Counted from the first letter of the stretch, positions 31,272 to 44,314 are shown. The stretch is 64,000 nucleotides of DNA from Kuschelorhynchus macadamiae (GCA_030620095.1 JAUTXW010005178.1:1054001-1118000); one strand, 5' to 3'. Program-made: numbers and translations. Notes: generated by a model not told the origin, from the letters alone.

Positions 31272-32270
31272 TTTTTCTAAATGGGCGGAAACGAATGTCG
31301 TAACTTCCATTATGTTCCCTGCTTTGATCTGAGGTATTTGTTTTCTTTCCACCATGGGTATTGCCATATAGCTAGTGACGGCTCGTACTCTAAAATTTAG
31401 AATCGCTCGAGGCTCAAGGCCAATCAAGGGCAGTTTTAGGAGTAATGAGGTAATTACCCCTCCCCCTCCCCCAGACTGGTCAAATATCATGTGTAATTTA
31501 CATATTTTTACGTGAAAATTACAGTTAAAAACTTGGCTATCAAACACTATAGCACAAAAGCTACCCGTTGGATTGGGCCTCTTGCGTATCCATAGATGGA
31601 GTATTGATGTAAATATAAACAATGTAATTAATAAATTTGCTGCAGAAAAAAAATTGGACGTTATTCTGTCTATAACTATTTATTAGAAGATGTTTCTTTT
31701 TTCACTTATGCCACAACAAGTATGATAAAAAATATGGGTAGATATGTTGTTCTCATACCATTAAATTACCACCCCACCCCACCAGAAAAGTTTCCTAAAA
31801 TCGCCTTTGAGGCCAATGTAGTGTTAATTGGTGCCGCGTGCAAATATGGTCAAATATTGGTCTTATTATTTTCCGTTTATTTCGTCAATGATAATTAGGT
31901 AGGCACCAACCTATATATAGCAGATCTAGGCTAGAGTATAAATTTAATAAATATGAAAAAAAAATGTTAATAAAACGCTATAGTCAGTCAATTTAATTTT
32001 TTCATATTTTAATGTATCTTGCCTCAAGAGGGGATACGGGTACATCGGGACGGGCCGGTGTTGGGTGATATAAGCTACGACGAACGTTATAGCATGGCAT
32101 ACGTACTACGGACCACGTGAATTAGTAACTGAAGTCTAGCATGTGAGATGATGGAATTGGCTGGCCGAGCCAGCGTCTATAATAAATATATTAGAATATC
32201 TGTGTTTCTATGATTTAACTTTGACGAAAGGCGGAGTATAAACAATTTTGGTTAAGTCTCAACATGGAGT
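31272..32270. other. Noncoding stretch with transposon-end phrases
   Basis: I found no gene. TAGTGACGGCTCGTA at 31374-31388 resembles a common element terminus and recurs in similar form at 41806. A C-rich tract at 31456-31476 and a related one at 31768-31788 (ACCCCACCCCACC) lie downstream. They may bound an old nonautonomous element; I could not define its ends. Confidence 0.35.
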
Positions 32271-32271
32271 T

Positions 32272-32350
32272 CCTAGCTCATCGGCATAATATTGGGCTTT
32301 GGAAGCGGTGCATATGTATTCAAACCCCGTTCGGGCGGATGATTTTTAAA
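32272..32350 (+). repeat. tRNA-like SINE head (tentative)
   Basis: A TAGCTCATCGGC segment (32274-32285) fits a Pol III A box and TATTCAAACCC (32317-32327) fits a B box. The spacing is about 40 bp, as in a tRNA. A T-rich stretch follows. No cloverleaf good enough for a functional tRNA is present. The boundaries are approximate. Confidence 0.35.
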
Positions 32351-32352
32351 CA

Positions 32353-32480
32353 TTTTTTTAACAAAACACATAATTAATAAAAATGCAAATTAGATTAGGT
32401 TAGCATTGGTTAGAAGTTCTTTTTTAACAAAACTTATAATTAATAAAAATGCAAGTTGGATTAGGTTAGAATTGGTTAGA
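32353..32480. repeat. Two direct copies of a 62-bp unit
   Basis: TTTAACAAAAC, TAATTAATAAAAATGCAA and GATTAGGTTAG occur twice with a 66-bp period (32353-32414 and 32419-32480) and about six differences. It is noncoding. Confidence 0.75.
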
Positions 32481-33440
32481 TTTGCTGTAAAAAAAGCAGC
32501 ACGCCAACTCGATTCTAAGTCTATATAGAAAAAACTGTACCAGAGACTGCGAAAAAAACAAACGTATGTTTTCCAAAATTTTTGCGATTACATTACTTTC
32601 CCTACACCAAAATCTAACAATGGACAAGAAATTATTAAAATGGAACAGCGTAAGGTTAACAAAATAATTACTAACCATGAGGAGAAATTTACCAAGTGTA
32701 ACAGCGATTATCCAACGCGTTCCGAAATGATAGCATATTACCTATTTTTGAGGAACATGAGGATTATAATATCCCAAAGTTTCCCCTGAAAATTCTTATA
32801 TTTATAAAAGTTATTTATAACCGATTTTTTATACAATTTTTTTCAAGAACTGGGATTTCCGAAACAAGGTGATTTCCTGGCAATTTAGTTAAGATAAATT
32901 TCCCTTAATTAATTAATTAAAACATGTTTCCGACAAAAAAATATGCGTCCATAAAAAATGCGAATTTTTTGAACAAATTAATTTTAATAAATTTCCAAAT
33001 GGATTTTTTTATTTTCTCAATCATCATGATGAATTTTTTTCTTGTTCATTATCACTACTTAAGAAGAAGGCAATTTTGGCAGCAGAATAAATAAATTAAC
33101 GGGGGGCATTTTTGTTGGTCGCCGCAAGTCAATTGGGCTTGGCGCCCCTTCGACAGGGTCTAGGGCAGTAGGGCTTTAAATATTTATGCGCCCTGAGCGC
33201 CTAAGATTTTACAAGGCCGCCCTTCAGAAATAACCGATGACTAAAAAAAATTCATTGGGATTCTACTACGCTGATTGGGCCCTAGGGCTTTATGTATTTG
33301 GAGCCCTTAAGCCGTGCGAGTTTTTGCAAGGCCCCATATCTGATGACTAAAAAAAAGTCCTTCATCTTGTACTTCAGTCTTCGACGGGGCCTGAAACTAC
33401 ACCTCCACAGCCCCACCCTTAATCCACGCCTGCCGTTCGA
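32481..33440. other. Noncoding stretch with a degenerate direct repeat
   Basis: The first 600 bp hold nothing I recognise. Between 33160 and 33360 two related units each contain TAGGGCTTTA, a GCGCC or GAGCCC block, TTTTACAAGGCC or TTTTGCAAGGCC, and GATGACTAAAAAAAA. The 33400-33430 block ends CCACCCTTAATCCACGCCTG, like the end of a hAT-type nonautonomous element, but no partner end is clear. Confidence 0.4.
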
Positions 33441-36404
33441 CTTGTACGGCATTATTTAAACTGTTATATTATAAAAAGGTCCCCTGTTGCCATTTAAAGA
33501 TATTATTTTCTAATTAGAACCAAAAATTAGTTTAAAAAAATATTTAAATACAAACGGCATAACCCTTTAGTTATCGGCCGATGGATACCTGCTAGTTGTG
33601 ACAAAAGCGATGACCTTTTTTTTTAGTTATTAGTTATGTAAATTTTATTTTATTGTCCCCACTGACTTCCTCGATACGTGCCATAATTATTATTGCCTCC
33701 CACTAACTTTATACGTCCAAATATTTAAATCACACATGCACCTATATTTATTCACAAAATGTGGGCAATAGTGCTAATAAATTGTAACTCTCTTGCATAA
33801 ATCAATTACGTAATAATTCTCGTAAAATATTTTCTTCATAGTTTGATAAATATTGTTCCTCGATTAAAACTCTAACATAAACAATTAGATTAACATTTAA
33901 TATGAATTTTAAGCTCTTAATGCCTTATGCAAAAATACCTCAGAAGTGTAACTCTTTAAATAGTGCAATATAAACCCGATTGACTTGTAATGATCAACAA
34001 AAATGCGCGCCATTCTTTTGTTTATTCGGTGCCAAAAATTTCTTATTTCCTTTTTGTTAAGTAGAGATCAATATACTTACAACCGGAAAAAAATTAATCA
34101 GGGTGATCGTTAAAATAATTTTTGTTTATTTATAATAATGAATTGATTTATAAAATTCAGTTTTTTTGAAGTCCCGTATTATATTACCTTTAAAAAATTG
34201 TAAAAGCCTTATTTGGAAACAGTCAGAGAATCACTGTTACACTTGAGAAATCCCGTATCGCATATTTGTCCTGACAGCTAAGGTGGGAAATAAAAGAAGA
34301 AAAGAAGAAGAATAACTTAAACCTGGCAATTGTTTTTTGTTTTTGTTTGTTTATATTTTAGGTTATTGGTTAAAATTTTAGAAAAGTGTAGTGTATTCAA
34401 AACCAAACATATTATATACATGGGTCAGAATAAACGTTGGTAAAAATAGGTATTGTTTGATGTATAGGTAGGTATGTTTTCGTAAAGAGAAACATAAATA
34501 TAAGATGAAATTTTCTGCCTTTGACATAATTAAAAACACTTGGAATTATGTTGGTTTTTTTCCAGAATTAATTTTCCTTGTAACAGTGATATTTCTTTAT
34601 TCAGTAATAATTAGTTAACCATGTAAAATAAAGTATAATTCAAACAACTAAACACAAAACAGGCAGTGTTGTCTAAATGAACTTTTTTATAATTTTTTTG
34701 TATTACAAGGCACAATATATTGGCCTGAAATGGGCATTTGCCCCCATACATAGGGCTTATCTGCCTTAAGTGTAATGTTAACAATCATAACATCAATTTA
34801 AATTACTTTTTGCAAACTTTAGAAATGGTTTACGAAAACATTCTTAATTTTGAAACAATTTGAAATTTACTCTGGTTAATAAGCATGCCTTTTAGTAGCA
34901 ATTTATTTTGGAAATTGGGGTAAATAGTTAGATAAGAGACAGAAATGTAGAAATAGAAATATAACATATTAAATTTCTATGTTTTCCTTAACTAAAGAAA
35001 ATACAGTTATCATCAATCTTCTGTTTCTAGGAATTCCGCTTAAGTAATATAAATACATACTCATTAATTAAAATAAAAACTTACTCGCATGGCTAAGTAT
35101 ATCATATTTTACCTTATATGTTAAAAAAAATTCTTCCATGTCTGTCCCACCAGTGAGTCCCAGAAGTCTGAATATATTGCATTTAGTATCTATAAAAAGT
35201 TGAAGTAACTGACAACTTAATTATATTTAGTTTAAAAATAATTTTTCCCTAAATGGTAGTTTACTCAGCAGGGAATATGCTGCGATCATAATTTCTTAGA
35301 AAATTTTCCAAATAATATAACTATTCTTAAAATATTTAGCTAATATGTTTTTTTTGAAAATCAAAAACCATTAATCTCATTAATCATGATTATATAAAAA
35401 TAAGAGAAATATAAATTGATTAAATCATTTTTCCCTTAAATAAATATTTAAAGATTGCAAATATTTACTTAACCCACCAGAAAATTGTTTCTTGCAATTT
35501 ATTATAAGTTACTTAAAAAATAAAAATTAAATATAAACTCACCATATTTTTAAATATTCACAAATAAAATCGTATTTTTTTCCACAATTCCAGTAATCCA
35601 GAGTAATTTTTAAATTCAATTCTATACTGCGCACATCACAATGTTTACTATGTTTGTATGAACCTTTCGCAATTTCGGCATTCAATCCACCTCTTAGGAC
35701 AAGCACCCCTTTACTACCCTAATATTTAAATTCACCATCAACTCAAGCTGTTTTTTGTAAAGTGGGAGGAGTATAAAAGACAAAGACAGAAACTGCCATT
35801 CTCTAAGTTCTCTACAAAACTGAGTCGAGGAGTTCGAATAATCTCCTTCGGTAAAAGGGTGGGGATTTCACTCGATATCAATACGAGGTACATATAGCAA
35901 AAGCAATGTATATGTAGATGGAGATTTAACCCTTATTTTTTAGTTAGACTAGTGGGAAGGGTTTTTTAGAAGGGGTGTCAACCCTTTTTTTAGGCAGGGA
36001 ATGTAGAAGAAGGGGCGTATGTTGTATAATTGGTTAATAATTAACTAGTTATTATCTTCTTAAATTACAAACAGAAAATTTTAAATGACTTCATTGCTTT
36101 ATTATCCTTATGTTAATTTTCTTGGGATCAATAATAATAATATGCTGTTTTAGATTCTATTTTATTCATGTAGTATGAAATGATGTGCAAATAATGTCCT
36201 AAACTGATTTTACTTGACTAATTTTACATCAAATATGAATATTTTTGCCAATAGTAATTCATTATACTGTCACTATTAAAGGGTTTTTTAGGAAGGGTGC
36301 AACCCTTCCTTGAAAGAGTAAAAAATAAAAGGGGTTGTGAGTATGTGATTAAATATTGATTTTTTAAGGGTTTAACTGTACAAGCAAGAAGCATGTTTAC
36401 TTCT
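33441..36404. other. A+T-rich noncoding stretch
   Basis: No frame or family is visible over 3 kb. GTATAAAAG at 35770-35778, in a G/A-rich context, looks like a TATA box but leads into no gene. Two hairpin-prone segments, GAAGGGTTTTTTAGAAGGGG near 35955 and AGGGTTTTTTAGGAAGGGTG near 36281, each followed by CAACCC, are related to each other. Confidence 0.4.
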
Positions 36405-39158
36405 TAACTTTTTTGTAATTAGAAATAATAACTACATTTTCAAAAATAAAATACCTAAAATTTGATTTTTGCTCAGCAAAAGCTCTAAAAGTTGTCCATA
36501 TAAAAAATAGGAATATATATATTGTAGTAATTTATATATTTGTTAAATTTTTAGTTTCTTGATGAATGATTTCTGACTTTTTAGTCTGAACCTTCATATT
36601 ATTTTGAGGAATCAACATTGGGGAAAATATTTTCAATGCCCAAATCTGTGTATTTTGCTATGTTTTATACTTCAGTTTAATTTTTTCTTTTGTCATTATT
36701 CTGTTGAAATTCCTTCTGTTTACTACTGCTTTTGTTAGTCTGATCAATCTGAACTCAAAATCTTGACTTAAAATGCATAAGGTTATAAGAGCACTATATT
36801 TTAGAGGCTGTATTATATTAGATGGTTTATGGTTCAGATAATTTTTTTTTGTGTCTAATCACAGAATGGTTCTGTTGTTTAGTTTATTAATTAAAAATTG
36901 GAAGCAAACTTAAAATTGTAATTTAGTGCGACAGGGGATGAAAACATCTTTGAATTGATATGTATTATGTATATACTAATAGGAGTATGACTTTAGACTT
37001 TTATAGTTGTTACTTTATTATTACTACTGTGCTACATTTTTATAATTTAAAACAATCTTAAGTTTCTGTTAACTTTTGGCAGTTTTGTGCTATTTTATGA
37101 ACATGTCTATTTAAAGTTTTCATGTTGACTTTCAATAATTTTGATATAAATGATTATAATGTTAACCTATTTTAATGGCATAATTATTTATTTTTATTAC
37201 ACCAGAGAGAGAATTAACTTTTTTGTAGTTAGAAATAATAACTACATTTTCAAAAATAAAATACCTAAAATTTGATTTTTGCTCAGCAAAAGCTCTAAAA
37301 GTTGTCCATATAAAAAATAGAAATATGTATATTGTAGTAATTTATATATTTGTTAAATTTTTAGTTTCTTGAGGAGTTTTTACCTTTTTTTGGAAATTTT
37401 CAGATTTTTTCACCAAAAACTAAACTTTGTTCAAATTAGATAACTCAAAAATAAAAAAAAACAATGGCCAAAACTCTTGCAGTTAATTGATATTTAATGA
37501 TGTCTGACTTTTTAGTCTGAACCTTCAGATTATTTTGAGAAATCAACATTGGGGAAATATTTTCAATGCGCAAATCTGTGTATTTTGCTATGTTTTATAC
37601 TTCAGTTTAATTTTTTCTTTTGTCATTATTCTGTTGAAATTCCTTCTGTTTACTACTACTTTTGTTTAGTCTATCAACCCTAGGAAACTATCACCTGTAT
37701 ATGCTCTGAACTCAAAATCTTGACTTAAAATGCATAAGGTTATAAGAGCACTATATTTTAGAGGCTGTATTATATTAGATGGTTTATGGTTCAGATAATT
37801 TTTTTTGTGTCTAATCACAGAATTGTTCTGTTGTTTAGTTTATTAATTAAAAATTGGGAGCAAACTTAAAATTGTAATTTAGTGCGACAGGGGATGAAAA
37901 CATCTTTGAATTGATATGTATTATGTATATACTAATAGGAGTATGACTTTAGACTTTTATAGTTGTTACTTTATTATTACTACTGTGCTACATTTTTATA
38001 ATTTAAAACAATCTTAAGTTTCAGTTAACTTTTGGCATTTTGTGCTACTTTATGACCATGTCTATTTAAAGTTTTCATGTTGACTTTCAATAATTTTGAT
38101 ATAAATGATTATAATGTTAACCTATTTTAATGGCATAATTATTTATTTTTATTATTTTAACTGAATTCTAGTACACCAGAGAGAGAATTAACTTTTTTGT
38201 AGTTAGAAATAATAACTACATTTTCAAAAATAAAATACCTAAAATTTAATTTTTGCTCAGCAAAAGCTCTAAAAGTTGTCCATATAAAAAATAGAAATAT
38301 GTATATTGTAGTAATTTATATATTTGTTAAATTTTTAGTTTCTTGAGGAGTTTTTACCTTTTTTTGGAAATTTTCAGATTTTTTCACCAAAAACTAAACT
38401 TTGTTCAAATTAGATAACTCAAAAATAAAAAAATCAATGGCCAAAACTCTTGCAGTTAATTGATATTTAATGATTTCTGACTTTTTAGTCTGAACCTTCA
38501 GATTATTTTGAGGAATCAACATTGGGGAAAATATTTTCAATGCCCAAATCTGTGTATTTTGCTATGTTTTATACTTCAGTTTAATTTTTTCTTTTGTCAT
38601 TATTCTGTTGAAATTCCTTCTGTTTACTACTGCTTTTGTTTAGTCTGATCAACCCTAGGAAACTATCACCTGTATATGCTCTGAACTCAAAATCTTGACT
38701 TAAAATGCATAAGGTTATAAGAGCACTATATTTTAGAGGCTGTATTATATTAGATGGTTTATGGTTCAGATAATTTTTTTTGTGTCTAATCACAGAATTG
38801 TTCTGTTGTTTAGTTTATTAATTAAAAATTGGGAGCAAACTTAAAATTGTAATTTAGTGCGACAGGGGATGAAAACATCTTTGAATTGATATGTATTATG
38901 TATATACTTATAGGAGTATGACTTTAGACTTTTAGAGTTGTTACATTATTATTACTACTGTGCTACATTTTTATAATTTAAAACAATCTTAAGTTTCAGT
39001 TAACTTTTGGCAGTTTTGTGCTATTTTATGACCATGTCTATTTAAAGTTTTCATGTTGACTTTCAATAATTTTGATATAAATGATTATGATGTTAACCTA
39101 TTTTAATGGCATAATTATTTATTTTTATTATTTTAACTGAATTCTAGTACACCAGAGC
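36405..39158. repeat. Tandem triplication of a 0.8-1.0 kb noncoding unit
   Basis: Units start with TAACTTTTTTGTA at 36405, 37214 and 38189, so the periods are 809 and 975 bp. Anchor sequences such as GTGCGACAGGGGATG recur at 36926, 37882 and 38857. Identity is very high (a few differences per 100 bp, many units identical). Unit 1 lacks a block of about 110 bp (ending GATATTTAATG) and a 30-bp block near 36745 that units 2 and 3 share. No ORF is conserved between units. It is a young local amplification or the start of a satellite. Confidence 0.9.
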
Positions 39159-41805
39159 TATTAAAAATCGTTTTAAATATCATTAGAAATGAATTGTTTT
39201 TGGTTTTTAGTTATAGACTAACATGTCATGTAAACATATGTCGAACATTGCTTCATTAGCTCCTCTGAAGATGGTGGAAGATTTTCGAAACGTTTAAAGA
39301 CTAATTTACAATTACAAATTATACAAATTTATAGTTTTGTAGAAAAGAAAAGTACTCTTGGTTTAATTTGTTAGAATGCACCATTTTTGAGAAAAATTTA
39401 TTTGAACATGGTCTTACATTAAAAATTAATCGTATTTTGAGTTCAATAAATATGTACATCATTTCGTATCTACTTTCAAATGAAAATGGTATGTTTAATC
39501 TCATATAAAATAATTTAAATATTATTATACTAACTCGTAGTAATATTATTGTTAATTGTATTTTGCCACGCGTTTATTCCCCTCACTTTCTATGTGCTTG
39601 GTCAAGTTTTCTAAACGAGTTTTCATCTACTTGCACACAATTGATTAACTTCATTAATTGGGCATGCATAAACACTTCGCGTGACTTTATAATTTGACAG
39701 TTTCGTATATTAAAAAAAAGGATGGCCGCGCTAATATGGCAGACAAGTATTGTAATTTCTGGTTTAATAAGTAACAGTTATGCTAGTCCTTTTGCTAGGA
39801 ATAATTAAAATTTTTCTAACAAGTATATTTAAAACCACTAACTCTGATACACAATGCGGTTTTTTGCGTTAGCGGCACCTAAATTTGGTTTATACTTCAG
39901 CATATTATAACAGGGTGTTACATAACATCGCGCAAAATTTCGAAAACTAACTTTCTCCCAATTTCGAAAAAGTGTTTTTTTTTCATTTGATTCATGTAAT
40001 ATTTTTACATGTCTGTCTTGGGACTATTTTGTAAGTTTTTAGTTATCTCCCTGACTATAGTAGACACAATTTTTTTTAATTAATATATGCAGCTTAAGTG
40101 TTAAAATTGGCAAAGTAAAATGAGTTTAAATTAATGTTAATTATTTATAGTTTTATTTTTGGAAATTAGGGTGATTACAAAAGGCGATATTTATAAGCAA
40201 TTGGATTTTAAATGGGATTCTGGCTTGAATGGTCCTCTAACTTATTAAACTCAACTAAATATTTCATTCTATTTTTTTTTGTCAGTCCTGTGCAGTAACA
40301 AAAATCGTTTTGTATTTTTAATTCATCAGTAATAAACGTAGCCGGAAGGGGGGGTACATGGGGTTTGGACCCCTCTAAAAAAGTATAAAAATATTTTTAT
40401 TTTTTACAAATTTAAGATTACAAAATATAATTCGATTAAAAGTTCCAGGAAGCAAGCCATTTTTTTAATTCTAGCTTTTTAACAGCTTTTTTTGTTTTCT
40501 GCCATTATCTACCGAAATGTTGCAGAACGAGCAAAGATATTATCGCAAAAAATGGATGATTTTTTTGCCTAAATAAGATTGTTTCTGAAAATCAATTAGA
40601 AAGTTTAGTTCATTTTTTCTTGCATTAAAAACCCCTTGTCCAATTTTTAAGTAAAAGTTTGTAAGTCGAAACAGCAATAGCTGCTGAAGCGTTCTCCGTG
40701 TTATCCATTTTCACTCAATTTACTAGTTCTCTTCACGTATACAAAAGTCGATGATCGATGTGAATGAATAGGACGATTGTAAATTAACATTTGATTTCAT
40801 AATTTCCTCAGAAAAAAAGTGATAATAAAAAATGATAAAAGAAAAAGTCCGATTTTGACAGTGAGGGAAATTTAAAGTTCTCAAACATGGAACACTGTTA
40901 AGAAAAAACCAAAAAGCTCATTAAAAAGTAGAAATTTGAAGGATTCCAGTGATACTCCATTATATAAACCAATATCATAATTTCTCAGGTTTTTATTGTT
41001 GGTTGAGATTTTTAAAAATTCCGAGAAAGTACTAAAAGTAGTAACATCCGGCTCATTCGTTAGAATAATGAGGTTTCTGTCGGTGACCCACATCGACCTC
41101 TCACACTGTAGATATCATGTAATTTGTGTGCAGTAGCAGAATAAAGAATTTAAAGTCACTCCGATATCCTCAATAATCTATTCAACGCAAAAAAAACAGC
41201 AATCTATTTGCTTTATTTAAGCCAGAGATATTTGGTTTTAAAAATAGTAACAATATTGTAATTATTTATTTCTAGGAAATTATTGTTTATTATTATAGTA
41301 ATAAGTAAATAAGTATTTATACACACTTCCTTTGATCAATTCTGCCCAGTGGCATTCATAATATTCACTACCTACAATTACACAAATCAAAACAGTTCAA
41401 GTTTTCTTAACACACGATCCGTACTCACCGCACGCGACATTCGATTTAATTCTACACCCCTTTTTTTGTAACAAACCCTTTAGTGAACCCTATCGCTTTT
41501 TATATTTGCAATAAGTTGTGCCACATGCCGCAATCTCTAGCGGCCCCTCTCCATACTGAAAGGCAATAGATAAAGCCAAATATAAGGATAGGCTATCTGA
41601 AAAAATTGCTGCAAATCTCTTCCAAGCTCAAACTCAAAACTTTTAATTTAATCTTTTTATTTTACAATTACTACTACTACTAAAAAGATGTCGATAAAAG
41701 TATGTTTGCGAAGCATTCTCAGACTTTTTTTTTGTATCACTGAACGTAAAATAGTATTTCACTCCCCGATCTGGGGACATAAAAAACATTTTTAGGCTTT
41801 AGAGC
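39159..41805. other. Noncoding stretch
   Basis: I found no gene over 2.6 kb. Near 39260-39295 a CTCTGAAGATGG segment followed by TTCGAAACG is similar in form to one at 61620. A G-rich run lies at 40346-40362. Short frames (40881-41093 minus) have no supporting features. Confidence 0.4.
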
Positions 41806-41879
41806 CAGTGACGGATCGTGACCTAGAAAGTGACAGGGCTGGAGTTTAAGTCCAACATATTTTTTCCATTTATTAGGAA

Positions 41880-42875
41880 TAGTGAAGTGTGACCCAATTT
41901 AGTTCAGTACATAGTTTTTTAGGAACATGCCATTTTGTTCCGCTATCTTGAATTCGAAACAACTTTACCAATTTATCTCTATATCACTTAATACTTGCGC
42001 AACATTTGAAGTTAATCTAATAAGTATGTTACTACTTCGTTCTTATGGGACACTTGATGTTTGTGCTAAGGTGGAGGTAAATTGGATAATTCGTTTTTTT
42101 TTAGTAGTCATTTTTATAACGTTTCACTAGGCCGCCATCTTGTTCCGGTATTTGATTTTTACCGTAATATTACCAGATCGTTCCCATATATATTTTTACC
42201 AAAATATTACCAGATAATTTCCATATGAGCCTTTATTTTTGACTAAAATTTTAAGTCAGTCTGACGAGTAGTTTTAAGCTATGACGAACTGGCAGACAGA
42301 TAGACAAACCTACAGACGGACTGACGGAATTGATAAAACATATTTTTTGGCATCTAGGGACGCTGGAACGCGAAGATACACATGTAAAACGTGATAAAAT
42401 GAGTTCTTCATGTTACAAAAATTTTATTGGGCCGCCATTTTGTTCCACCATCTTGAATTAGTACCACAGTTTTACTAGACTCCATACAACAATTAGTTAT
42501 GACATACAATCTGAAATTAGTACATTAAGTAGTTATTTCAGGATAGTATTTTATTAAGCCGCCATCTTGAATTCGTTCAGTTGATTCCTACATAATAATT
42601 GATTTTTGTGCAAAATTTAAAATAAACTGTTTTTTTTTGCCATTTGGATGTTTACCAAAATGTTACCAGGTCATCCCCATACGACCCTTAATTTTTGCCA
42701 AAATTTGAAGTCAATCGGGTAAGTAGTTTTTTAGTTTTGCGTGAACAGACAGACCGACAGACAGAACCACGGAATCGAGAAAACATGTTTTTCGCCATCT
42801 ACAGACCCTGGACCGTCAAAATCTAAAAAAATCTCTTTTCACGATTACAATACTTCCGTATTACGAGGGAAGTAA
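41880..42875 (+). repeat. Repeat family A, copy 1 (GCCGCCATTTTGTTCC units)
   Basis: Imperfect units of 110-150 bp each carry a GCCGCCAT(C/T)TTGTTCC-like block, a CATCTTGAATTCG-like block, a TTACCA block and a TTTGAAGTCAATC-like block. The starts are near 41932, 42131, 42430 and 42556. Between units are CAGACAGA-type runs and a TTTGGCATCTAGGGAC block. The copy ends in CACGATTACAATACTTCCGT and ACGAGGGAAGTAAAA (42840-42875). Other copies are at 59690-60740 and, inverted, at 63420-63652. It is noncoding. Confidence 0.75.
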
Positions 42876-42885
42876 AAATTGGAAA

Positions 42886-43062
42886 ATACGCCGTTACCCA
42901 CAATTTTCCTCGTACAGAAATCCTCTACATAGTTAACACATTTTATGAATCAATGTAGATGTTTGGTTATAAAATGCAATATATTATAATTATATTATAA
43001 ACGGTGTTACCTGTATGTAGTGGAACTCTATACGAGGGAAGTTCTGGGTAAAGGCGAATTTA
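42886..43062. repeat. Small inverted repeat (MITE-like)
   Basis: About 40 bp at 42888-42930 (CCGTTACCCACAATTTTCCT onward) is matched by the reverse complement of 43018-43060 with roughly 75% identity. The centre is A+T-rich. Confidence 0.5.
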
Positions 43063-43314
43063 CCGATTTTCTTAGTTTTTCGATCTAGCCCTCTGGTATT
43101 TTTTTATAAACTTTAAAAAAATAGCAAACTAACAGTATTAATAGGAAAAAAGTTTCTGTTAGTGGTGGAATTTAAATTCACTCAAAATTACAAATAAAAC
43201 CATTTTAAAATTACAGGTGGGGGCCTTGCAATTAACCTATTTGCGAGCTCATCCGGAACAGCAATACCTTTGTATATATTCATTCACGACCGGCGGATAA
43301 CTTCCTTAAATCTG

Positions 43315-44115
43315 TATACACTGCAGAAAAAATCAGTTTAAATCACGATAAATCTTACTTAAATCAGTTAAATTATTTTAAATTACCATAAGTCTCTTTA
43401 AATCCCCTAAATTCCTTTAAATCAACCTTAATTCAGTCTATTTTTCACGTTAAGTGGTTATTCGGGTGAACAAAAACGAAACCAACGAATGAAATTGCGA
43501 CTTGCGACTCTTAGTAGGGTGGCGGTGGCATGCATTGAGTCATTTTCAGAGATTATGCTTTATGTTTTTTTTATTACCTTATGATTTTTGTGTTAGTGAG
43601 GACTACAAGGGGTTTTTGCAGGTAAGTACGTTTACGGAGTATCTCGCTTATTTTTAAAAATAGAGAGTTGCGATTTTCGCGACAGATAATATTTTTTTAT
43701 TAAACTTACGATGCCGTAAACAAAATTTTCATAGCCCACCTAGCTTCTGACTTCTGAGATACAGGGCGAAATTGAAAATATGGCAATTTTGGACCATGGG
43801 ACAATATAAGTGTATTTTCACGAGGTTGCAACACCACAACTAAAAAACAGGTTGCATTTCCAGGATCATTTGGACATACTAGTTAACCAATAAAATCCGT
43901 ATACCAAGATCTTCCTTTAAACTCTTAAAGTCAGTTAAAATCTTAAATTACAAAGATATTTAACCTGATTTTAAATCAGTTTAAAGATTATGATTCAGAA
44001 TAAATCTATTTAAATCAGTTTATAACTGCTACTTAAAGTCACATATTATTAACTCAGAATAAATCAGGTTAAATCTGTTAAATGTGCTTAAATCGTAGGG
44101 ATTTAATATATTTGT
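43315..44115. repeat. Two arrays of TTTAAATCAG-like motifs around a spacer
   Basis: At 43330-43440 and again at 43915-44100 short variants of AAATCAGTTTAAATC occur every 10-20 bp. About 470 bp of unrelated sequence lies between the arrays. The arrays have the same strand orientation. I do not recognise the family; no coding potential is seen. Confidence 0.5.
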
Positions 44116-44314
44116 ACAGAGTTATCCTGGATATGGGCTATATCCGGATCAAATAATTAACCAGTTAAATATTTACACGAGAATCGTTTTTTTTAATCTG
44201 TTAAGTTTTAAATACCCGGACCCGGTTAACCGGCTACAATTAATAACTTTGACAGCCATAGCTTAAGAGTTCCATGATTTTAGTTATGGACGTGAATACT
44301 TTTATACTGAGCGT

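Noticed and set aside
31164..31622. Minus-strand 152-codon frame
   Set aside because: It crosses the pogo element right end and a C-rich tract, and contains a Gly run from that tract. It has no family resemblance.
32272..32350. Functional tRNA gene
   Set aside because: The arms do not fold into a proper cloverleaf; only A- and B-box-like strings are present.
35770..35778. TATA-box-like GTATAAAAG
   Set aside because: No gene, initiator or ORF follows within 3 kb, so a promoter claim is not supported.
38581..38793. Frame within the tandem triplication
   Set aside because: It is not conserved as a frame in the other two units, so the unit is treated as noncoding.
41927..42130. 67-codon plus-strand frame in repeat family A
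   Set aside because: It is not maintained in the other family copies.
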